Shown here piece by piece: positions 52,550 to 61,214 of a stretch of DNA of 64,000 nucleotides. The position numbers were made by a program, and so were the translations under genes. This DNA is from Sphingomonas sp. Leaf407 (lineage in GTDB: Bacteria > Pseudomonadota > Alphaproteobacteria > Sphingomonadales > Sphingomonadaceae). How positions within the stretch are numbered: position 1 is the stretch's first letter; every line of letters starts with the position of its first letter. The stretch covers positions 186,001 through 250,000 of the forward strand of contig NZ_LMQO01000004.1 in assembly GCF_001425385.1 (NCBI RefSeq). The letters run 5' to 3'. Below the pieces are notes generated by a model. The model saw nothing but the letters and a program-made list of their open reading frames with translations, searched no databases and had not been told where the DNA came from.

Positions 52550-54256
52550 CTAATTCGACCGCGTCGGATCGGTCAGCGCGTCGGCCATCTCGCGCGATCC
52601 CTCCAGCCTTGCCACCGGCAGCGACCCCGTCTGCCGCTCGATCATCCGGTGGACCCGCGGCGGCGCATCACCCTGATGAAACGCCCGCAGCGCCTCGCTG
52701 TTGGCGTCGTCGGCCTGCGTGCGCCGCTGGTTGTGGCGGATGTAGTCGAGCCAGGTCGACACATGATAGCGCTCGATCCATAATTCGGGATCGTTCAGGT
52801 CGCGCAGCAGCGCCCAGTGGTGCGCCCCGTCGCGTCGGCGGATGCGCCGCCGCTCGGCCATCACCCCCAGGAACGCGACGATGTCGCCCGACCGGATGCG
52901 ATAGTCGATCGTCACCACCACCGGCCCGGATCGCGGCTCGACCGGCACCTGCGTATCGGGCGTCTCCCACCCGCGCGGATCGAGGTTCGCCGTCTCGATG
53001 TCGGGCAGCGGCAGGCGCAGGCCCAGAACCACGCTCAGCATCTGCACCGCCCCCGCTGCCGCCAGCGCAAGCGTGACGCCGTGCGTGTCGGCGACCGATC
53101 CGAACAGCCAGCTTCCCGCCGCCATCCCGCCGAACGCCGCCATCTGATACAGCGACAGCGCGCGTGCCACGACCCAGCGCGGGGCGGCCATCTGCACCGT
53201 CACGTTGAACGTGCTGAGCGCCGCGACCCAGCCCGCGCCCGCCACCACCAATGCCGCGAGCGTCAGCGGCAGGACGGTGCTGAACCCCGCCACCACCGCG
53301 CCCACCGCCAGCGCGGTCGCCGCCGCGCGCACGATCCGCTCGGTCGACCAGCGCCGCCGCAGGCGCACGCTGCCCAGCGCCCCGCCGACCGCCCCCACCC
53401 CGAACGCGCCCAATAGCGCGCCATAGGTCAGCGGCCCGCCGGTCACGAGGTCGCGCGCGATCAGCGGCATCATCGCCGGCACCGCGCTCGCCGCCAGCCC
53501 GAACAGCGCGGCGCGGATCAGCACGGTACGGATGCTCGGCGACATGCGGACATAGCGCACCCCCGCCGCCATCGCGAGGCCAAGCCGCTCGCGCGGCAAC
53601 AGGCGCGGGGCCCGCGCCGGCCGCCACCGCGCCAGCACCACGATCAGCCCGATATAGCTCAGCGCATTGGTCAGGAACGCCGCCGCCGCCCCCGCCGCCG
53701 CGACGATCGCGCCACCGATCGCCGGGCCAAGGCTGCGGGCGATGTTGAACCCCATCGAATTGAGCGCGACCGCGCTCGGCAACACGCTGCGCGGCACCAT
53801 GTCGCCGACCGACGCCTGCCATGCCGGCCCGTTGATCGCGGTGCCGCAGCCGATCAGGAAGGTGAACGCGAGCAACAACCACGGGGTCAGCACCCCCTGC
53901 CACGCACAGACCGCCAGCAGTACCGAAACAGCGAGCATGAACCCCTGCGCCGCCAGCATCACCCGCCGCCGGTCGAGATTGTCGGCGACCGCGCCGGCCC
54001 ATAGCGAAAACATCATGATCGGCAGCGTCGTCGACGCCTGCACCAGCGCGATCATCTGCGGCGACGACGCCAGCGAGGTCATCATCCACGACGCGCCGAC
54101 CGACTGGATCAGCCCGCCGAAGTTCGACGCCATCGACGCGATCCAGATCGCGCGGAAGATCGGGATCGACAACGGTCGGGTCGGCGTCGCGGTCGCGATC
54201 GTTACGGGAGCGGCGGTCATGCCGGGTGAATGCCGCAGCACGCGAAATAGTGCCAT
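52550..54256 (-). CDS. MFS transporter of the MFS_3/EntS-like type with C-terminal domain
   Basis: About 568 aa. The first ~400 residues form 11-12 membrane segments (FRAIWIASMASNFGGLIQSV; RSVLPSAVALNSMGFNIARS; PAIGGAIVAAAGAAAAFL). The last ~170 residues are soluble (VVVTIDYRIRSGDIVAFLGV, LWIERYHVSTWLDYIRHNQR) and resemble the ferredoxin-like monooxygenase tail seen in this family. Candidate starts are ATG 54256 (used), GTG 54265 and ATG 54220; none has a clear Shine-Dalgarno. Substrate unknown. Confidence 0.87.
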   Translation of the reverse strand: MALFRVLRHSPGMTAAPVTIATATPTRPLSIPIFRAIWIASMASNFGGLIQSVGASWMMTSLASSPQMIALVQASTTLPIMMFSLWAGAVADNLDRRRVMLAAQGFMLAVSVLLAVCAWQGVLTPWLLLAFTFLIGCGTAINGPAWQASVGDMVPRSVLPSAVALNSMGFNIARSLGPAIGGAIVAAAGAAAAFLTNALSYIGLIVVLARWRPARAPRLLPRERLGLAMAAGVRYVRMSPSIRTVLIRAALFGLAASAVPAMMPLIARDLVTGGPLTYGALLGAFGVGAVGGALGSVRLRRRWSTERIVRAAATALAVGAVVAGFSTVLPLTLAALVVAGAGWVAALSTFNVTVQMAAPRWVVARALSLYQMAAFGGMAAGSWLFGSVADTHGVTLALAAAGAVQMLSVVLGLRLPLPDIETANLDPRGWETPDTQVPVEPRSGPVVVTIDYRIRSGDIVAFLGVMAERRRIRRRDGAHHWALLRDLNDPELWIERYHVSTWLDYIRHNQRRTQADDANSEALRAFHQGDAPPRVHRMIERQTGSLPVARLEGSREMADALTDPTRSN

Positions 54257-54317
54257 CGCGGACACATGAAAACCACGCCCCTTGCGCAGCGTGCCGATCG
54301 GGCGTCAGGCAGCGACG

Positions 54318-54632
54318 ATGCCCCCGCCCTTCACCCTTGATGCCGACGGCGCGACCCTGACCGTGCGCGTCACGCCAAAGGCATCGCGCAGCGCACTGGC
54401 GGGCGTGGTGCCGCTGGGCAACGGCAGCACCGCGCTGGCGCTGCGCATCGCCGCCCCGCCGGTCGACGGCGCGGCCAACGCCGAAGTGGTGCGGTTCGTC
54501 GCCAAGCAACTGGGGATCGCGAAGGGCAAGGTAACGATCGTCAAAGGCGAAACCGCGCGGGTGAAGCAGGTGCGGATCACCGGCGACCCGGCCGTTCTGG
54601 CAGCCACGCTACAGGCGCTGGCGGCAGGCTGA
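54318..54632 (+). CDS. DUF167 (YggU) family protein
   Basis: 104 aa. LTVRVTPKASRSALAGV, ALRIAAPPVDGAANAEVVRF and VTIVKGETARVKQVRI are the conserved blocks of this small conserved family, whose function is unsettled. ATG at 54318 is preferred; the in-frame open sequence from 54282 lacks family similarity. It is divergent from the MFS_3 gene. Confidence 0.9.
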   Translation: MPPPFTLDADGATLTVRVTPKASRSALAGVVPLGNGSTALALRIAAPPVDGAANAEVVRFVAKQLGIAKGKVTIVKGETARVKQVRITGDPAVLAATLQALAAG

Positions 54633-54638
54633 CGACTT

Positions 54639-54748
54639 CTCCCCTCCCTGAAAGAGAGGGGTCGGGGGTGGGTTGGCCGCTTGTTGAGCGCGCAGCTATC
54701 CTCGCTGGCCGACCCACCCCCCAACCCCTCCCTTGTCAGGGAGGGGAG
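54639..54748. repeat. Family B palindromic pair, copy 3
   Basis: Starts CCCCTCCCTGAAAGAGAGGG and ends CCCTTGTCAGGGAGGGG with inward GGGGGTGGGT / GACCCACCCCC. It lies between the converging DUF167 and MHS transporter genes. Confidence 0.92.
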
Positions 54749-54771
54749 CAAAGGTGACGGTGACGCCCCCC

Positions 54772-56433
54772 CTACGCCCGAATATCGCGCCGGAACGTCT
54801 CGGGCAGGAACAGCACGCCCAGCACCAGCGTCACCACCGCCAGCACCACCGGATACCACAGGCCGTAGTAAATATCCCCGGTCGCCGCGACCATCGCAAA
54901 CGCCGTGGTCGGCAGGAAGCCGCCGAACCACCCGTTGCCGATATGATAGGGCAGCGACATCGACGAATAGCGGATGCGGCTGGGGAACAGCTCGACCAGC
55001 AATGCGGCGATCGGGCCATAGACCATGGTGACGAGGATCACCATGAACCACAGGATCGCGACGACCTTGACCGTGTCGATCCGCGCCGGATCGGCCTTCG
55101 CCGGATAACCGGCGGCGACCAGCGCGGCGGCGATCTCGCCCTGATAGGCGGTGATCGCGGCGGCCCGCGCCGCGCCGTCCACCGTCGCCGGATCGGGCGC
55201 GGTCAGCGCGGCATTGCCCACCTGCACGCTGGCGATCGTGCCCGCCGGCGCCTCGACATTGGTATAGCTGATGCCGTTCTTCGCCAGATACGACTTGGCG
55301 ATGTCGCAGCTTTTGGCATCGAACTTGTTGCTGCCCACGGGATCGAACTGGAACGAGCAGTCGGCGTCATGCGCGATCACCCGCACCGGCGCATTCGCCT
55401 GCGCGGCGGCGAGCGCCGGATTGGCCGCCTGCGTCAGCGCGCCGAACAGCGGGAAATAGGTCAGCGCCGCCAGACCGCAGCCGGCCATGATGATCCACTT
55501 GCGCCCGATCTTGTCCGACAGCCAGCCGAAGAACACGAAGAACGGCGTGCCCAGCGCCAGCGATACCGCCAGCAACACGTTCACCGTGGCACCATCGACC
55601 TTCATCATCTTTTCGAGGAAGAACAGGACATAGAATTGCCCGGTGTACCACACCACCGCCTGCCCCATCGCCGCACCGAACAGCGCGATCAGCACGATCT
55701 TCAGGTTTGGCCAGCGCAGGAACGCTTCGGTCAGCGGCGCCTTCGACGTCTTGCCCTCCTCCTTCATCTTCAGGAACACCGGGCTTTCCGACAATTGCAG
55801 CCGGATCCACATCGACACGCCTAGCAGCAGGATCGACACGAGGAACGGCAACCGCCAGCCGATATCGCTGAACGTCTCCTCGCCCAGCGCGTTGCGAAAG
55901 CCGATGACGACCAGAAGGGCGGCGAACAGCCCCATCGTCGCCGTCGTCTGGATGAAGCTGGTGTAGAGGCCCCGCTTCCCGTCGGGCGCATGTTCGGCGA
56001 CATAGGTGGCAGCGCCGCCATATTCGCCGCCCAGCGCCAGCCCTTGCAGGATGCGCAGCAATACGAGGATGATCGGCGCAGCGACGCCGATCGTCTGATA
56101 CGACGGCAACAGCCCGACCGCGAAGGTCGACAGCCCCATGATCCCCATCGTCACCAGAAACGTGTTCTTGCGCCCGACCAGATCGCCGATCCGCCCGAAC
56201 ACCAGCGCGCCGAACGGCCGCACCGCGAAGCCGGCGGCGAACGCGCCCAGCGCGAGGATGAACCCGGTCGTCTCGTTCACGCCCGAGAAGAACTGTTTCG
56301 AGATATAGGTCGCGAGCAGCCCGTAGAGGTAGAAATCATACCACTCAAACACCGTGCCGAGCGACGAGGCCGCGATCACCAGCTTCTCGTTCTGACCCTT
56401 GGGGTGCGCCCCGGCCGTCGTCGTGTCCGCCAT
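54772..56433 (-). CDS. MHS-family MFS transporter, candidate acetate/carboxylate symporter
   Basis: 553 aa metabolite:H+ symporter type. LVIAASSLGTVFEWYDFYLYG at the start (in two parts), RPFGALVFGRIGDLVGRK and GGEYGGAATYVAEHAP are family signatures. An extra segment of about 110 residues (about 335-445) separates two membrane helices. It contains two cysteines (DADCSF and AKSCDIAK) and is probably a periplasmic loop. Divergent transcription from acs suggests uptake of acetate or a related carboxylate, but no residue shows the substrate. Confidence 0.85.
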   Translation of the reverse strand: MADTTTAGAHPKGQNEKLVIAASSLGTVFEWYDFYLYGLLATYISKQFFSGVNETTGFILALGAFAAGFAVRPFGALVFGRIGDLVGRKNTFLVTMGIMGLSTFAVGLLPSYQTIGVAAPIILVLLRILQGLALGGEYGGAATYVAEHAPDGKRGLYTSFIQTTATMGLFAALLVVIGFRNALGEETFSDIGWRLPFLVSILLLGVSMWIRLQLSESPVFLKMKEEGKTSKAPLTEAFLRWPNLKIVLIALFGAAMGQAVVWYTGQFYVLFFLEKMMKVDGATVNVLLAVSLALGTPFFVFFGWLSDKIGRKWIIMAGCGLAALTYFPLFGALTQAANPALAAAQANAPVRVIAHDADCSFQFDPVGSNKFDAKSCDIAKSYLAKNGISYTNVEAPAGTIASVQVGNAALTAPDPATVDGAARAAAITAYQGEIAAALVAAGYPAKADPARIDTVKVVAILWFMVILVTMVYGPIAALLVELFPSRIRYSSMSLPYHIGNGWFGGFLPTTAFAMVAATGDIYYGLWYPVVLAVVTLVLGVLFLPETFRRDIRA

Positions 56434-56480
56434 GACGGCATCCTCTCCTATATCCCGGTCGCTGTCGGCCGGGGTGTTTA

Positions 56481-56590
56481 CCTCCCCTCCCTGACAAGGG
56501 AGGGGCTGGGGGTGGGTAGGCCCGTTATCGCGCGCTTACCTGACCTCGCGGGCCGACTCACCCCCGCCCCCTCCCTTGTCAGGGAGGGGT
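56481..56590. repeat. Family B palindromic pair, copy 4
   Basis: Same architecture as the other copies, CTCCCCTCCCTGACAAGGGA... to ...CTTGTCAGGGAGGGG. This one lies in a divergent promoter gap (MHS transporter / acs), not between gene ends. Confidence 0.92.
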
Positions 56591-56695
56591 GAAGCGGAAA
56601 ACCGGCCCGATGCAAGGGCGCGATCGTTCGCCGCACCTCCTTGCCGCGCCAGTGTCACGCCTGCGCCGCACATCGCCTAGTAAGACCTTGGTCGT

Positions 56696-56726
56696 ACGCC
56701 CGCACGGCTTGACGCACGCCCGCACG
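56696..56726 (+). promoter_or_regulatory. Paired 11-bp direct repeats upstream of acs
   Basis: ACGCCCGCACG occurs at 56696-56706 and 56716-56726, exactly 20 bp apart (two helical turns). TTGACG (56709-56714) lies between them as a possible -35, with only a poor -10 after it. The layout suits an activator-dependent promoter. Besides this and the family B copy, I see nothing else in 56434-56756. Confidence 0.45.
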
Positions 56727-56756
56727 AGCGCAGATCAGGGAATACAGGAGAGAGAT

Positions 56757-58691
<1,935 letters not shown>

Positions 58692-58766
58692 GGACGACGG
58701 CGTCACCCTCCGGCGCAACCGCACCGCCGCGCGGACGAGAGGCAAGGACGGGCCGACCCTTCACTA

Positions 58767-58873
58767 CTCCCCTCCCTGAAAGGGAGGGGTCGGGGGTGGG
58801 TTGGCCGGTTGTCGAACGCCGGTGTTTCCTCGCTCGCCGACCCACCCCCAGTCCCTCCCTGAAAGGGAGGGGC
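58767..58873. repeat. Family B palindromic pair, copy 5
   Basis: CCCCTCCCTGAAAGGGAGGGG at both ends in inverted orientation with GGGGGTGGGT / GACCCACCCCC inside; between acs and the response regulator gene. Confidence 0.93.
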
Positions 58874-58953
58874 GTAGTCGAGCCATCGTTCTGCATGACC
58901 CCAGCCCTTCGCTCGCGCGGGTGCAGGGCCATCCGGCGTCCACGGACTCCCCG

Positions 58954-59571
58954 ATGACCACCATCCTCGTCGCCGACGACCATCCGCTGTTCCGCCAGGC
59001 GTTGGGCGTCGCGATCATGGCGGTGGCTCCAGCGGCACATATCGTCGAGGCCGGCTCGCTCGACCGCGCGGTGCAGGCGGTGCGCGACCATGGCGACCTC
59101 GCGCTGATCCTGCTCGACCTCAACATGCCCGGCGCGATCGGCTACAGCGGCGTCGCGCTGCTCCATGCCGAGGCGCCCGCCGTCCCGATCCTCGTCGTTT
59201 CAGGTGCCGACCGTGCGGCGGCCTTCGCGCAGGTCGCCCGCTTCGGCGCGGTCGGCTTCGTCGGCAAGGATGCGGGCCTGAGCGAGATCGAGGGGGCGAT
59301 CGCCGCCGCGCTGGCAGGCGACCGCATGGCCACCGACGCGCCCGACGACAACGACATCGCCACCCGCGTCGCCTCGCTCACCCCCACGCAACTGCGCGTC
59401 CTGCTCGGCGTGCTGGCGGGGCGGCTGAACAAACAGATCGCCCACGACCTCGGCATGGCCGAAGCCACGGTCAAGGCGCACATGACCGCCGTGCTGCGCA
59501 AGCTCGACGTCGGCAACCGGACACAGGCGGCGCTGGCCGCCCGCGCGCTGGGGGTCGAGGTAACGGGATAG
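58954..59571 (+). CDS. LuxR-type response regulator, CrbR-like
   Basis: 205 aa. The receiver domain starts ILVADDHPLFRQAL; phospho-acceptor Asp is D55 in LILLDLNMPG, with the conserved Lys in FVGKDAG. The LuxR/GerE helix-turn-helix (about 140-200) reads LTPTQLRVLLGVLAGRLNKQ and MAEATVKAHMTAVLRKL. Its position beside acs, together with the SLC5-fused kinase 2 kb on, matches the CrbS/CrbR pair that activates acs in Vibrio and Pseudomonas. ATG at 58954 is chosen by the receiver-domain start. Confidence 0.88.
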   Translation: MTTILVADDHPLFRQALGVAIMAVAPAAHIVEAGSLDRAVQAVRDHGDLALILLDLNMPGAIGYSGVALLHAEAPAVPILVVSGADRAAAFAQVARFGAVGFVGKDAGLSEIEGAIAAALAGDRMATDAPDDNDIATRVASLTPTQLRVLLGVLAGRLNKQIAHDLGMAEATVKAHMTAVLRKLDVGNRTQAALAARALGVEVTG

Positions 59572-59578
59572 CCTTCGA

Positions 59579-60109
59579 TTACCGCGCCGGCAGCGCGGCG
59601 CGCAACCGCTGCGCCATCGCCTCCATCTCGGCACGGCTGGCCCGCACCCGCGGCACGCGCGGCGTATCGGGGATCACATGGACATGCAGGTGGCAGACAT
59701 GCTGGCTGCTCGCATTGTTCTGCTGCAACGAAAAGCCGCTGTTGCCCAGCGCGCGGCGCTGCGCGGTCGCCACCCGGCGGACCATGGCCATCACCGCCAC
59801 CAGATCGCGGTCCCGCAGATCGTACAGGTTGCGTACCGGCCGTTTCGGGATGACCAGCGTGTGGCCGGGGCGCTCCCATTCCAGCGGGATGATCGCCATC
59901 ACCCGCGCATCCTGCGCGACGATCGACGCCGGCAACTCGCCCCGCACGATCCGGGCAAAGACATTGCCGCCATCATAGGGCGCATCGAGCGGACAGGGCA
60001 GCGCGTCGCCGGCGGGTACGCCGCGCGTCTTGCCCGACGACACGCTCGCCATGCCGAGCGCCGGGACCAGCAGCCACGCCCCGATCGATCGCCTTGCAAA
60101 CCGCCTCAT
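59579..60109 (-). CDS. HIT-family hydrolase with export signal
   Basis: 176 aa. Histidine triad H140-L-H142-V-H144 (QHVCHLHVHVIP) with NVFARIVRGELPAS and PGHTLVIPKR marks a HIT nucleotide-phosphate hydrolase. Unusually the N-terminus MRRFARRSIGAWLLVPALGMASVSSG is a likely (possibly Tat) export signal, while most HIT proteins are cytoplasmic. It is translationally coupled (ATGA) to the gene upstream. It may act on extracellular nucleotides; this is inferred. Confidence 0.86.
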   Translation of the reverse strand: MRRFARRSIGAWLLVPALGMASVSSGKTRGVPAGDALPCPLDAPYDGGNVFARIVRGELPASIVAQDARVMAIIPLEWERPGHTLVIPKRPVRNLYDLRDRDLVAVMAMVRRVATAQRRALGNSGFSLQQNNASSQHVCHLHVHVIPDTPRVPRVRASRAEMEAMAQRLRAALPAR

Positions 60110-60594
60110 CGCACGGCCACCGGCGGCAGGCGCGCCTCCTGCGACGCGATGATCTGCCAGCGCCCCTGCCGCCGCAGCCACGTATCGGTCCCGAACGATT
60201 GCGCCTCGCGGTTCGTCGCCGGATCGTGCCATTGTTCGTTCCACACCACGATCGCGACCGTGCCATGCTGATGGACGTCGGCGCGCAGCAACTGGCTCCG
60301 CGTCATCCGTGGCGCGTTGCGCAGCGCGGCGATCGCCTGCCGCTTGCTCCATCGCTCGCCGTTGGCCAGCGACCAGACGGCATCCTCGGCGAACAGCCGC
60401 TCGACGATGCGCACGTCGCCGGACACCAGCATCGATGCCAGTTCGGCCTCCCCCTGCCACAGCGTCCGGCAGACCGCCGCTTCGCCGTGGCAGGCGCCGG
60501 GCGGCGTCTCCGCCCGCGCCGCTGCGGAAAGCGCGGCGATCCCCGCGACGATCGTGGCGCCGAATATCCGTCCTGCCCTAGCGTGTCGCATCAT
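60106..60594 (-). CDS. SnoaL/DUF4440-like exported protein
   Basis: 162 aa with signal peptide (GATIVAGIAALSAAARAE). The rest looks like an NTF2-fold domain: ELASMLVSGDVRIVERLFAE, WSLANGERWSKRQAIAAL and TDTWLRRQGRWQIIASQEA are the typical start, middle and final strand. ATG at 60594 gives the complete signal. The stop overlaps the HIT gene start. Function unknown. Confidence 0.82.
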   Translation of the reverse strand: MMRHARAGRIFGATIVAGIAALSAAARAETPPGACHGEAAVCRTLWQGEAELASMLVSGDVRIVERLFAEDAVWSLANGERWSKRQAIAALRNAPRMTRSQLLRADVHQHGTVAIVVWNEQWHDPATNREAQSFGTDTWLRRQGRWQIIASQEARLPPVAVR

Positions 60595-61193
60595 CGCCCC
60601 CTTGGCTCCCGCACAGGGGCGGGATGCTACCATCGGCGCGGCGGGAACGGGAAGCAAAACCGCTGTCCTACTGCCCCGGCGGCGGCCATATTCGCACCGG
60701 CTCCTTCCCACCGTCGACCACCCGCGAACCTCGCCGGGACACAGGAACGCGCTATTCGCGAACCGATCGCAACAAACCCGTCGTTAGTGTAAACTTTGTA
60801 AACTTTGGCCGGGTCGTGGCCGCCGTGCCACGGGCCGCCCTTCGTCATTCCGGCGAAAGCCGGAATCCATACACGCTGACGACGCGACTCCTGACCGGAA
60901 GTCGTTCCGATCACCCCCAGGCCCGCCACGGGCAAAGCCCGTGTCGTCGGACGGCGCTTCCCGCGCCGCCGGCCGGCCGCGCCTCGGGCGGCTCGGCGTA
61001 GCTGCGCTACACCTTTGCCCGGCGCGCTTCGTCATTCCGGCGAAGGCCGGAATCCATACCCACTGACGACGCGGCTCCCAGCCGGAAGCCGTTCCGATCG
61101 CCCCCAGCCCCGCCACGGGCAAAGCCCGTGTCGTCGAACGGCGCTGGCAGCGCCGCCGGCCGGCCGCGCCTATTGCGGCTCGGCGTAGCTGCG
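60595..61193. other. Gene-free repeat region upstream of the SnoaL/HIT pair
   Basis: About 600 bp without a supportable gene. It holds the second 51-bp TTTGTAAAC element and two tandem 187-bp units. The left 150 bp next to the SnoaL gene must contain its promoter; no clear -35/-10 was found. Confidence 0.75.
60758..60808. repeat. 51-bp TTTGTAAAC element, copy 2
   Basis: GCGAACCGATCGCAACAAAC... ending GTGTAAACTTTGTAAACTTTGG, in which TAAACTTTG is repeated directly. It aligns without gaps to 36056-36106. Confidence 0.85.
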
Positions 61194-61214
61194 CTACGCC
61201 TTGCCCGGCGCGGC
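60841..61214. repeat. Two tandem 187-bp units (family A half + family C module)
   Basis: Unit 1 is 60841-61027 and unit 2 is 61028-61214. Each runs from TTCGTCATTCCGGCGAA (a family A half-element) through GACGACGCG, CACGGGCAAAGCCCGTG and GCGCCGCCGGCCGGCCGCGC to CTGCGCTAC...TTGCCCGGCGCG. Unit 2 extends into the last codons of the histidine kinase gene. Confidence 0.92.

Noticed and set aside
60841..61214. Tandem repeats as a CRISPR array
   Set aside because: Only two long units of 187 bp, without short repeats and unique spacers, and no cas genes nearby.
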